A stretch of 64,000 bases of DNA from Stenotrophomonas maltophilia. GTDB lineage: Bacteria; Pseudomonadota; Gammaproteobacteria; Xanthomonadales; Xanthomonadaceae. Under the pieces are notes generated by a model. It did not search any database and was not told the origin of the DNA. It saw nothing but the letters and a program-made list of their open reading frames with translations. Of this stretch, positions 23,733 to 31,699 are shown in pieces. Both the position numbers and the translations under genes were made by a program. The DNA lies in contig NZ_RXLZ01000010.1 in the NCBI RefSeq assembly GCF_003970865.1, forward strand, positions 29,971-93,970, in the 5' to 3' direction. How positions within the stretch are numbered: position 1 is the stretch's first letter; every line of letters begins with the position of its first letter.

Positions 23733-23985
23733 CCGCGAGTGGTGGCAACAGGAGCCACGTGGCGTGCCTCACACCTTCGAGCTGGTGCTGACCCTCTCTG
23801 GCCGTCCGGGCGCAGATCCATCGGCCAAGTACGTCGAGGACGTAATCGCCGAGGTCACCCGGACAAAGCCGGTGCGCTCCCATTTCACCTTTACCCAAGG
23901 CACCGAGTTCGCAGGAAGGCTCGGGCTGGTCGCGGCCCTTCGAGCCACCGCCTACCGACGCCTGCAGATGACCACTGAGGATTGA
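23692..23985 (+). pseudogene. Tail protein I (gpI), C-terminal fragment
   Basis: Only about the last 95 residues of a P2-type gpI remain: VREVIESFGGSVVIREWWQQ, then PHTFELVLTLSG, and PVRSHFTFTQG. The N-terminal half is missing and the sequence runs, across the junction, into antisense portal sequence. An apparent Met upstream (23623) reads portal antisense and is not the native start. The downstream fibre gene begins 5 bases after the stop, the P2 order I-H. Confidence 0.8.
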
Positions 23986-23989
23986 TCCC

Positions 23990-25198
23990 ATGCGATTGAA
24001 GTTCACCACCCGTGGCCGCGCCGCCCTGGTCAACGCGGCGCACACCGGCACCAAGGCCGTCACCGTTACCCAGATCGGTGTGACCGATCGTGCGTTCACG
24101 CCGGACCCTGCCGGTGGCGACCTGGCGCTGCCAGGCGAGCGCAAGCGCCTGACCACCTTCGGTGGCAAGGCCGTTGCCGATGACGTGGTTCACCTGACCG
24201 TGCGCGATGAATCGGACGATTCCTACCCCCTGCGCGGAATCGCCCTCTATCTGGAAGACGGCACCCTGCTGGCGATCTACGGGGGCTCGGAGGTGATCCT
24301 CGAGAAGTCCTCGCAGGCCATGATGCTGCTGGCCGTAGATTGGATCCTGGCCGACATGGACGCCAAGCAGATCCAGTTCGGCAACACCGACTTCCTCAAT
24401 CCCCCTGCGACGACCGAGGTACAGGGCGTGGTCGAGTTGACCACGACCGAAGAGGCCATCGCCGGCAAGGACGACAAGCGCGCAGTAACCCCTAGCGCAC
24501 TACTGGCCACGCTGGACGCACGGCTGGGTAAAGCGGCGCCTTCGGTATTGGGCAAGGCAATCATTGGGCGCGGCGATGCCGCCGACGTGCGCACCGATCT
24601 CGGGCTAAGGAGCGCTGCGCTCAAGGATGAGGGAAGTGGTAAGGGACTGGACGCTGACAGCGTGGACGGAAAGCACGCTACAGACTTTGCGGCCAAGCAG
24701 CACACCCACACCATCTCCGATATCACCGACCTGGCCCCAGCTCGGCTGCTACCGGCCGGCCTGGTTGCCTACTTCCCTACCGCATCACCGCCCGAAGGTT
24801 GGTTGCGCTGTAACGGCGCGGATGTGAGCCGCACGACCTACGCGGCCCTGTTCGCCGTGATCGGGACCACGTTCGGCAGCGCCAGCGGCTCGACGTTCCG
24901 CCTACCAGCGCGAAGACAGCGCCGAGGTCGATTCGGTGGAGATCGTCGTCCGTGGTCGCCACACCGAGATCGACGCCGGTACCGGCAAGGTCGGCGACGA
25001 CACCGAGTTCAGCACCAAGACCTCGGCCAGCTACTACAAGCTGAGCATCAACGGCCGCACCGAGATCGAAATCGACATGGTCGGCATGGTGTTCATCGTG
25101 AACGGCGTGGACCTGCTCGCCGCCCAGCGCCGCGCCATCGGCGCCTGATCCCCCCAAGCGCCGAGCCGCTTCCAAGGCCCGGCCGCCCCCCTTCCTGA
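23990..25198 (+). CDS. Tail fibre protein (gpH-like), C-terminus replaced by out-of-frame sequence
   Basis: The first about 304 residues are a phage tail fibre: MRLKFTTRGRAALVNAAHTG, repeats of the type LGKAIIGRGDAADVRTDLGL, and the start of a tail-collar domain (LVAYFPTASPPEGWLRCNGA, SGSTFRLP). At about 24900 the collar domain breaks and the same frame reads through tail tube DNA out of frame, giving an Arg-rich nonsense tail. The last about 98 residues are therefore not biological sequence of a fibre. Probably non-functional. Confidence 0.8.
   Translation: MRLKFTTRGRAALVNAAHTGTKAVTVTQIGVTDRAFTPDPAGGDLALPGERKRLTTFGGKAVADDVVHLTVRDESDDSYPLRGIALYLEDGTLLAIYGGSEVILEKSSQAMMLLAVDWILADMDAKQIQFGNTDFLNPPATTEVQGVVELTTTEEAIAGKDDKRAVTPSALLATLDARLGKAAPSVLGKAIIGRGDAADVRTDLGLRSAALKDEGSGKGLDADSVDGKHATDFAAKQHTHTISDITDLAPARLLPAGLVAYFPTASPPEGWLRCNGADVSRTTYAALFAVIGTTFGSASGSTFRLPARRQRRGRFGGDRRPWSPHRDRRRYRQGRRRHRVQHQDLGQLLQAEHQRPHRDRNRHGRHGVHRERRGPARRPAPRHRRLIPPSAEPLPRPGRPPS
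24900..25148 (+). pseudogene. Major tail tube protein (gpFII), C-terminal fragment
   Basis: About 82 residues: AYQREDSAEVDSVEIVVRG, then STKTSASYYKLSINGRTEIE, DMVGMVFIVNGVDLLAAQRR and AIGA, matching the end of P2 gpFII. The N-terminal half, the sheath gene FI and the fibre-assembly gene G are missing. It is entered in another frame from the fibre gene, so it should not be translated as part of that protein. Confidence 0.85.
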
Positions 25199-25210
25199 GA
25201 GAGACGCACC

Positions 25211-25522
25211 ATGACCGCCAAGACCAACACCGCCATCGCCCCGAACACCATCACGCTCGACTATCCCATCCAGCGCGGCGAGCAGACCATCGAAACCATC
25301 ACGCTGCGCAAGCCCAATGCCGGCGAGCTGCGCGGCATCAAGCTGGTGGATCTGCTGCAGATGGACGTGGGCGCGGTGGCCACGCTGCTGCCGCGCATCA
25401 CCGAGCCGACCCTGACCGCTGCTGATGTGAACAAGCTGGACCCCGCCGACCTGGTCGCCATCGGCACCGCGACGGCGGGTTTTTTCTTGCCGAAGGCGCA
25501 GCAGGAATTCCTCGCTGTGTAG
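25211..25522 (+). CDS. Tail assembly protein gpE
   Basis: A 103-residue P2 gpE homologue, a chaperone-like protein for the tape measure during tail assembly. Recognisable segments: ITLRKPNAGELRGIKLVDLL and LDPADLVAIGTATAGFFLPK. GAGAGAGACGCACC precedes the ATG. The slippery heptamer at 25480-25486 lies near its 3' end, allowing the -1 frameshift product E+E'. Confidence 0.88.
   Translation: MTAKTNTAIAPNTITLDYPIQRGEQTIETITLRKPNAGELRGIKLVDLLQMDVGAVATLLPRITEPTLTAADVNKLDPADLVAIGTATAGFFLPKAQQEFLAV
25480..25486 (+). promoter_or_regulatory. -1 programmed frameshift site in gpE
   Basis: T-TTT-TTC read in the gpE frame (codons GGT TTT TTC). A slip by -1 continues LAEGAAGIPRCVEDY straight into the gpE' start with no stop. 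P2 uses the related T-TTT-TTG at the same place. Confidence 0.8.
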
Positions 25523-25530
25523 AGGATTAC

Positions 25531-25647
25531 ATGGCCGATATCGCGGTGATCTTTCCGTTCACGCTCACCGAACTATCGGCCCTTTCGCTGTCTGAACTGA
25601 TCGAATGGCGCGAGCGCGCCCGTGTAAGAAGTGGAGCCGAGCCGTGA
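25531..25647 (+). CDS. GpE' (tail assembly extension, GpE family)
   Basis: A 38-residue frame beginning MADIAVIFPFTLTELSALSL and ending LIEWRERARVRSGAEP, the conserved gpE+E' C-terminus. It is normally made as the extended part of gpE by frameshifting; the internal ATG could also be used alone. It lies in the -1 frame relative to gpE. Confidence 0.85.
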   Translation: MADIAVIFPFTLTELSALSLSELIEWRERARVRSGAEP

Positions 25648-25659
25648 TACCGTCCCCCC

Positions 25660-25797
25660 ATGGTCACCGTGATCGCCATCGTTGTTGCGCTGCTCCTGCT
25701 CGGCTTTGTCCTCGCACTGCTGGTGTGGGCAGTGAGCGCGCTCTGCCGTTTGCTGGCCGCGTTCGCTCCCGATCCGTCCGATACCACGCCGCCGTAG
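25660..25797 (+). CDS. Very small membrane protein between E' and the tape measure gene
   Basis: A 45-residue frame: MVTVIAIVVALLLLGFVLAL, then VWAVSALCRLLAAFA, forming one long or two short transmembrane helices. There is no clear ribosome-binding site and no family. In P2 itself no gene sits here, so this is either a local acquisition or chance; the hydrophobic pattern favours a real product. Confidence 0.45.
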   Translation: MVTVIAIVVALLLLGFVLALLVWAVSALCRLLAAFAPDPSDTTPP

Positions 25798-25819
25798 GTG
25801 GCGCGCCGGTTGTCGTCGC

Positions 25820-28684
25820 ATGAGCGGCGGCAACCTTCGCCTGCAGGTAGTCCTGCAGGCACTCGATCAGGCCACAGCGCCATTCCGCAAGGTCATGGCC
25901 GGCAGCAAGGGGCTGGCCGGCGCCCTGCAGGAGCAGCAGGCCACGCTGCGCCGGCTCAATAGCGCCCAGCGCGATGTGAGCGCGTACCGCCAGCAGCAAC
26001 AGGCTATGCGGTCGACCCAGCAGCGCTATCAAGAGGCCCAGGTCCGCGTCGCCGCCCTGGCCCGGCAGATGGCCGCCGCTGGCACACCGACCCGCAAACT
26101 CAGCCGTGAGTTCGCTCAGGCCAAGACCGCCGCCGCCCAGCTGAAGAACCAGCATCAGCAGCAGGCGGTGGAACTGCAGCGTCTGCGCTCCGGTCTGGAC
26201 CGCGCAGGCATCAGCACGCGCCAGCTCGGCGCCCATGAGCGCAAGCTGCGCACTGACATCGCCGCCGCCACCCAGCAGATGGAACAGCAGCGCACGCGCC
26301 TGGCCGCACTGGATGCGGCTCAAGCGCGTAGCCAGAAGATCCACAGCGCCGGCATGAATGCCGCCGCGCACGGTGCGGGTGTGGCGTTCGCCGCATTCGG
26401 CGCCCTGCGCGCGCAGGCACTGCCTATCGCCCAAGCCATGGGCTTCGAGTCGGCCATGGCCGACGTGAAGAAGGTGGTGGACTTCGACACGCCCGATGGC
26501 TTCGAGAAGATGGGCACCGACATTGAGGAACTGTCGCGGCGCCTGCCCATGGTTCCCACCGACATTGCCAAGATCGTCGCCGCCGCCGGCCAGGCCGGCA
26601 TCGCAAGCAACGAACTGACCCGTTTCGCCGAGGACGCGGCCAAGATGGGCGTTGCCTTCGACAGCACGGCCGAAGAAGCCGGCCAGACGATGGCCACCTG
26701 GCGCACCGCGTTCCGTATGGGCCAGGATGACGTTGTCGTGCTGGCCGACAAGATCAACTACCTGGGCAACACCGGCCCGGCCAGCGTCCAGAAGATCAGC
26801 GAGGTGGTGAACCGCATCGGTGCCCTCGGCGAGGTCGCCGGCCTCGGTAGCGGCCCGCTGGCGGCGCTGGGCGCCACGGTGGCCGGTATGGGCATCGAGT
26901 CGGAAGTGTCTGCCACCGGCATCAAGAACATGCTGCTCACTCTGTCCTCGGGCGAGGCGGCAACAGCCCGTCAGGTGGCATCGTTCGACAAGCTCGGCCT
27001 CAAGGCGGGCGACCTGGCCAAGGCGATGCAGGACGACGCCGGCGGCGCCATCCTCGACGTCCTGGAAAAGCTCAAGCAGCTGCCCAAAGCCGAGCAGGCC
27101 GCGACCATGACGCAGCTGTTCGGGCGTGAGTCCATTGGCGCCATCGCCCCGCTGCTCACCAACCTGGACCTGCTGAAAGAGAACTTCGGCAAAGTGGCCG
27201 ATGAGCAGAAGTACGGCGGCTCAATGAACGCTGAGTACGCCGCCCGCGTCGGCACCGCCGAGAACGGCCTGATCCTGCTCAAGAACAGCGCCATCGTGCT
27301 GTCACAGCGGATCGGCAAGACCCTGCTGCCCACGGTGAAGGAACTGGCCGCGCGCGTGGCCAAGGTCGCCGACCGCATGGCCGAGTGGGTCAAGAACAAT
27401 CCGCAGTTGGTCGCCACCATCGCCAAGCTGGTCATCGGCGGCACCGCCTTGGCCGTGGCGCTGGGTGGCCTGCTGGTCGCCGGGGGCGTGGGAGCGATGG
27501 CGCTGACGCAGATCCACAAGGCCGTGACGCTGCTCAGCGGTGGCGGTGGCCTGGGCAAGCTGGTGGGCCAGGTGCTCTCACTCGGTGGCCGCGCTTTCCC
27601 GATGCTGTTCAACGTCGGCCGCATGCTGCTGCCGCTGCTGGGCGGCATCAGCCTTCCGGTGCTGGCCATCGGCGCTGCCATCGGCGTGGTGGCTGCGCTG
27701 GTATGGAAATACTGGGAGCCGATCAAGGCATTCATGATCGGCACGTGGCAGGGCATCCTCGACGTGGTCAATCCGATCATGGATGAACTGGCCAAGGCGC
27801 TCGAACCGCTCGGCCCGGTGTGGGACATGGTGTCCGGCGCCATGGGCAAGGCATGGGATTGGGTGAAGAAGCTGTTCGCCCCGTTCGAGGCCACCAGCGA
27901 GCAGCTGCAGGGCGCCACTGATGCCGGCCGGGGCTTCGGCCACATCCTGGGCAACGTGTTGACCGTAAACCTGCGCATGGCGGTGAAGGCCATCGGTTGG
28001 CTGGTCAGTGTGTTCACCACGATTCTGCCCGCGATCCAGAACGCCATCGGCGGCGCGTGGACCTACCTGCAGGGCGCATGGGATCTGATCGTGGGCCTGT
28101 TCACCGGCAACGGTGAGAAGATCCGCTCGGGCCTGAGCGCGATGTGGGCTGGCGTCAATCAGATCCTACTGGGCTGGCCGGCGCAAATGATGCAGGCCGG
28201 CATCGACATGGTGCAGGGCTTGGTCAACGGCATCGTGTCCAAGGGCGGTGCTGCCATGGAGGCCGTCGCCGGCATCGCCTCGGGCGTGGTGGGCAAGTTC
28301 AAGGGCATGCTCGGTATCCACAGTCCATCTCGCGTGTTCGCACAGTTCGGCGACTTCACCATGCAGGGTCTGGCCGGTGGTCTCGACCGCAGCCAGGGCG
28401 AGCCGCTGCAGCAGGTAACCAGCCTGGGCGACCGCATGAAGCAGGCCGGCGCAGGCATCGCGCTGGGCGCGGCTGCAATGCCCGTTATGGCCGGCGGCGC
28501 GCCGGTGATCGCCCCAAGCGCTGCAGCGGCCGCAGCGGGCGGCTCAGGCGCTTCCAGCTACACCATCAACATCACCGCGCCGGCAGGCACCGATGGCCAG
28601 GGCGTTGCGGCCCTGGTGCGCGCCGAGATCGAGAAGATCGAGCGCGACAAGGCGGGCCGGCGCTCCTCCCGTCTGACTGACTGA
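25820..28684 (+). CDS. Tail tape measure protein (gpT)
   Basis: A 954-residue tape measure of the P2 type, which sets tail length. The N-terminal 170 residues form long Gln-rich coiled coil (QQATLRRLNSAQRDVSAYRQ). A phage-tail TIGR01760-like domain follows (MGFESAMADVKKVVDFDTPD, then GQAGIASNELTRFAEDAAKM). Hydrophobic segments lie near residues 545-570 and 605-625. The end is Gly/Ala-rich. Full length for the family, so this gene has escaped decay. Confidence 0.93.
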   Translation: MSGGNLRLQVVLQALDQATAPFRKVMAGSKGLAGALQEQQATLRRLNSAQRDVSAYRQQQQAMRSTQQRYQEAQVRVAALARQMAAAGTPTRKLSREFAQAKTAAAQLKNQHQQQAVELQRLRSGLDRAGISTRQLGAHERKLRTDIAAATQQMEQQRTRLAALDAAQARSQKIHSAGMNAAAHGAGVAFAAFGALRAQALPIAQAMGFESAMADVKKVVDFDTPDGFEKMGTDIEELSRRLPMVPTDIAKIVAAAGQAGIASNELTRFAEDAAKMGVAFDSTAEEAGQTMATWRTAFRMGQDDVVVLADKINYLGNTGPASVQKISEVVNRIGALGEVAGLGSGPLAALGATVAGMGIESEVSATGIKNMLLTLSSGEAATARQVASFDKLGLKAGDLAKAMQDDAGGAILDVLEKLKQLPKAEQAATMTQLFGRESIGAIAPLLTNLDLLKENFGKVADEQKYGGSMNAEYAARVGTAENGLILLKNSAIVLSQRIGKTLLPTVKELAARVAKVADRMAEWVKNNPQLVATIAKLVIGGTALAVALGGLLVAGGVGAMALTQIHKAVTLLSGGGGLGKLVGQVLSLGGRAFPMLFNVGRMLLPLLGGISLPVLAIGAAIGVVAALVWKYWEPIKAFMIGTWQGILDVVNPIMDELAKALEPLGPVWDMVSGAMGKAWDWVKKLFAPFEATSEQLQGATDAGRGFGHILGNVLTVNLRMAVKAIGWLVSVFTTILPAIQNAIGGAWTYLQGAWDLIVGLFTGNGEKIRSGLSAMWAGVNQILLGWPAQMMQAGIDMVQGLVNGIVSKGGAAMEAVAGIASGVVGKFKGMLGIHSPSRVFAQFGDFTMQGLAGGLDRSQGEPLQQVTSLGDRMKQAGAGIALGAAAMPVMAGGAPVIAPSAAAAAAGGSGASSYTINITAPAGTDGQGVAALVRAEIEKIERDKAGRRSSRLTD

Positions 28685-28695
28685 GATCCATCGCC

Positions 28696-29097
28696 ATGAT
28701 GATGACCTACGGCACCTTTGTGTTTTCCCTGTCTACAGCTGCCTACGATCAGCTGCAGCGGCAAATGAGCTGGCGGCATGCCAGCAGCGAACGCCTGCAC
28801 GCGCGCCCTGCACGCCAGTATGTCGGCCTGGGCGAGGACACCATCAGCCTGCAAGGCGTGATCGCGGGCGAATTGGCATCGAATCTGCACGTGCTGGATG
28901 ATCTGCGCGCCCTGGCCGACGAAGGCAAACCGCAAGCGCTGGTTGAGGGCACGGGGCTGGTCTACGGCGCCTATGTACTGGTTGGCCTCAACGAGACACG
29001 CAAGGAGCTGTTCGCCGATGGCACGCCGCGCCTGATCGAGTTTCAGATGCAGCTCGAACGCGACGACGACGGCGCCGCCGCCGAGGTGCCGGCATGA
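28696..29097 (+). CDS. Tail protein gpU
   Basis: A 133-residue P2 gpU homologue, a tail-completion protein. Family features: the N-terminal MMTYGTFVFSLSTAAYDQLQ, RPARQYVGLGEDTISLQGVI, and LIEFQMQLERDDD. It follows the tape measure by 11 bases and overlaps gpD by ATGA. Confidence 0.9.
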   Translation: MMMTYGTFVFSLSTAAYDQLQRQMSWRHASSERLHARPARQYVGLGEDTISLQGVIAGELASNLHVLDDLRALADEGKPQALVEGTGLVYGAYVLVGLNETRKELFADGTPRLIEFQMQLERDDDGAAAEVPA

Positions 29098-30098
29098 GGG
29101 CCACCCCGTACCCGGTTCCTGCATGGCGCGTGGTGCTCGATGGCGTGGACCTGACCAGCCGCCTTGCCCCGCGCCTGCTCGACCTGTCGCTGACGGAGAG
29201 CCGTGGCGACGAAGCGGACCAGATCGACCTGCGCCTGCACGACCATGACGGACACCTGGCGCTGCCGCGTCGCGGTGTCGAGCTGCAGGTGGCCATCGGC
29301 TGGGAGAGCAGCGGCCTGTTCGATAAGGGAACGTTCGTGGTCGATGATGTTGAGCACAGCGGCTCGCCCGACATTCTGAGCATCCGCGCGCGTTCGGCGA
29401 ACCTGACCGGTGCGGTGCGCAGCCGCCGCGAACGCAGCTGGCACGAAAGCACCCTGGGCGACATTCTCGGGGCGATTGCCGGCGAGCATTCCCTGCGGCT
29501 TGCGGTGGCCGCGGATCTGGCGCGCCAGCCCATTCCCCACCTCGACCAGGCCAACGAGAGCGACGTCAACCTGCTCACCCGCCTGGGCAAGCGCTTCGAC
29601 GCGGTTGCCACGATCAAGGCCGGCACATTGATCTTCTCGCCCATCGGCGCCGGCACCACGGCCAGCGGCGATCCGCTGCCAGGCGTTCAGATCACCCGCG
29701 CCAGTGGTGACCAGCACCGCTACAGCGTCGCCGACCGGGAGAAGTACTCCGGCGTGCGCGCCTATTGGGGCGACCGTAAGGGCGCCCGCCGCACCGGGGT
29801 GCTGGTGGGCACGTCGGAGAACGAGAAAAAGCTGCAGGCGACCTATGCCACAGCAGACGAAGCGCGGCAGCATGCCGAGGCCGAATTCAAGCGATTGGAT
29901 CGCGGCACGGCCCAGCTGAGCTACATGCTCGCGCTGGGCCGGGCGGATATCTATCCGGAGCAGACCATCAAGGTCAGCGGATTCAAACCGGAGATCGATG
30001 GCACCGACTGGCTGGTTTCCAAGATCACGCATACCATCGATGGCAGCAGTGGGTTTAGGACCAGCATTGAGTTAGAACGAGGTAGCGAATTCTCTTGA
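29094..30098 (+). CDS. Tail protein / late control gpD
   Basis: A 334-residue P2 gpD homologue, structurally a baseplate hub-like protein. Conserved stretches: VVLDGVDLTSRLAPRLLDLS, ADQIDLRLHDHDGHLALPRR, and YPEQTIKVSGFKPEIDGTDW. It ends the rightward tail operon. The PIN_8 gene is convergent and begins its 3' end only 13 bases away, a typical insertion point for prophage cargo. Confidence 0.92.
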   Translation: MRATPYPVPAWRVVLDGVDLTSRLAPRLLDLSLTESRGDEADQIDLRLHDHDGHLALPRRGVELQVAIGWESSGLFDKGTFVVDDVEHSGSPDILSIRARSANLTGAVRSRRERSWHESTLGDILGAIAGEHSLRLAVAADLARQPIPHLDQANESDVNLLTRLGKRFDAVATIKAGTLIFSPIGAGTTASGDPLPGVQITRASGDQHRYSVADREKYSGVRAYWGDRKGARRTGVLVGTSENEKKLQATYATADEARQHAEAEFKRLDRGTAQLSYMLALGRADIYPEQTIKVSGFKPEIDGTDWLVSKITHTIDGSSGFRTSIELERGSEFS

Positions 30099-30111
30099 TG
30101 AACACCGGAAA

Positions 30112-31500
30112 CTAGGTCTTCAATGCGCCGAGGAAAAGGCCGAATTGATAGAGCTTGTGACCTGGATCGAGGAAGTGTCCGCCGAACATATGAACCTCCA
30201 TTCCGTCACGCAAGAACATACTGATAGATACTCTCAGCTGGGTGGTGACTAGACTCACGGTATCCTCGTTTAGGCGCTGCTCGAAGATCACATAGATCTG
30301 CAAAGTCTCACACTCTTTTCTCTCACTGAGACTTCCGAAGGCCTCCCTCAGCGCGGCACGGAATGGCGGGCCACCAAATAGAAGCATCGTTCCATCAATC
30401 ACGAGCACCGCATAGTCTTTGCGACGTTCCTCGCCGGCCTTATACCCCAATGCTGCGCCATGAAAATGTTGCACGTCGTAATCTGTCATTTGGCCGATGA
30501 GATAGTGGAGATCATCCGGACCTGTCCCACTCGCCGACCTTGAAGCCTTGTGCTTATCCCACAGAATTTCTCGACGACGCGTTACCTCTTCTTCGGTCTG
30601 CCGTGCATCTGTAATGGCCTTATCAGTTACATTCGCTTTGAGGCGCTCCTTGGCGTTCTGGATGAACTCCGAAAGGGTGTACATCCAGAAGGTCTCAACG
30701 CCAGCCTCACGATGCATCTCCATGACAAGCTCAGGTTGAGGCCGCTTGCCCGACACCGACTTTGTATCCAACCACCAGTCGGCCTTCACATCGGACGTTA
30801 CTAGCATGAGACGACGCAGGCCGTTGTCCTTCCCGTAACGCAGCAGCTCTCGCCACACCATGTAGTCACCGTACTGCCGGTCGTAAGTTAAACCATCAAA
30901 CATGTACAGATCACCGGCCTTCTCCGTGTCGAGGTAGCCAGGCCCCATCTTCACTGCGTACCTGTTTGCACCATCCATCTCGGCGGCTTGGACGAGTTCT
31001 TGGCTCTGTGGCCGGATCCCAGTCCGTCCGCGTAGCAGGTCTTCAACGAATGGCAGAACCGTATCCTGTTTTGCCGGAGAGATGTAGTGGTCACTCTCAG
31101 ACTGAGTAATCCTAAAAAGTTCGCTGGCCTTTTCATTGAGCTCCTTGAGCATCGCGTTCAGTTCTGGCCAACATGCACGCTCCTGCACTCGCTTGCTGGA
31201 CACGACGGCCTTGAACGCGTCGTAAGCAATTTTGGCCTCCTTCCCGAGCTCTTTTGAGGCCGCATACTCGGTGCGCATTACCTCCAATCGGTTGCGGTGG
31301 AACTCAACCAGTACGTGATACGGAACCCAGAGCCTGGCCTGCACCTGCGTGAGCAATTGGAAGATCTGCTCGCGCGTGCCGTTAGGCATGCGATAGAGTC
31401 CAAGCAGAACGTTTGTGTCCAGGGCTATTGCGCCGTCGCGCCAGAGCTCGTCAATCTCACTAGAGCGCGGGTCGAAGTATCCAGAAAACTGTGAACGCAT
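30112..31500 (-). CDS. PIN_8 (PIN-like) domain protein, copy 1
   Basis: A 462-residue protein with a PIN-like nuclease domain of the PIN_8 kind. Residues 28-30 give the first acidic motif (ALDTNVLLGLY), Glu66 the second (VLVEFHRNR), then GDYMVWREL and MLVTSDVKADWW near residues 220-255, which is the PIN_8 hallmark. The C-terminal 170 residues are a separate, unrecognised domain. GAGGGG precedes the ATG at 31500; an upstream Met at 31524 is possible. Low GC marks it as foreign. RNA cleavage is inferred from the fold. Confidence 0.8.
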   Translation of the reverse strand: MRSQFSGYFDPRSSEIDELWRDGAIALDTNVLLGLYRMPNGTREQIFQLLTQVQARLWVPYHVLVEFHRNRLEVMRTEYAASKELGKEAKIAYDAFKAVVSSKRVQERACWPELNAMLKELNEKASELFRITQSESDHYISPAKQDTVLPFVEDLLRGRTGIRPQSQELVQAAEMDGANRYAVKMGPGYLDTEKAGDLYMFDGLTYDRQYGDYMVWRELLRYGKDNGLRRLMLVTSDVKADWWLDTKSVSGKRPQPELVMEMHREAGVETFWMYTLSEFIQNAKERLKANVTDKAITDARQTEEEVTRRREILWDKHKASRSASGTGPDDLHYLIGQMTDYDVQHFHGAALGYKAGEERRKDYAVLVIDGTMLLFGGPPFRAALREAFGSLSERKECETLQIYVIFEQRLNEDTVSLVTTQLRVSISMFLRDGMEVHMFGGHFLDPGHKLYQFGLFLGALKT

Positions 31501-31699
31501 GCTACCCCTCATGTAAGTCTGCAACGTAGATGCCTCACAGTCCGCGTCGCAGGCCGCAGGCGAGGTTTAACCATCAAATTACATGTATGCGACCCAGGTG
31601 GAACCTTGCCCTTTGACAGCGCCATTTGAGACGGAACCGGCGAATCCAGATCGCCCTTGGAGCCCGAGCGAGGCAAGGTGAGGAACGGCTAGCCAACAC

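Noticed and set aside
24906..25198. Authentic fibre C-terminus
   Set aside because: Arg-rich nonsense produced by reading the tail tube gene out of frame.
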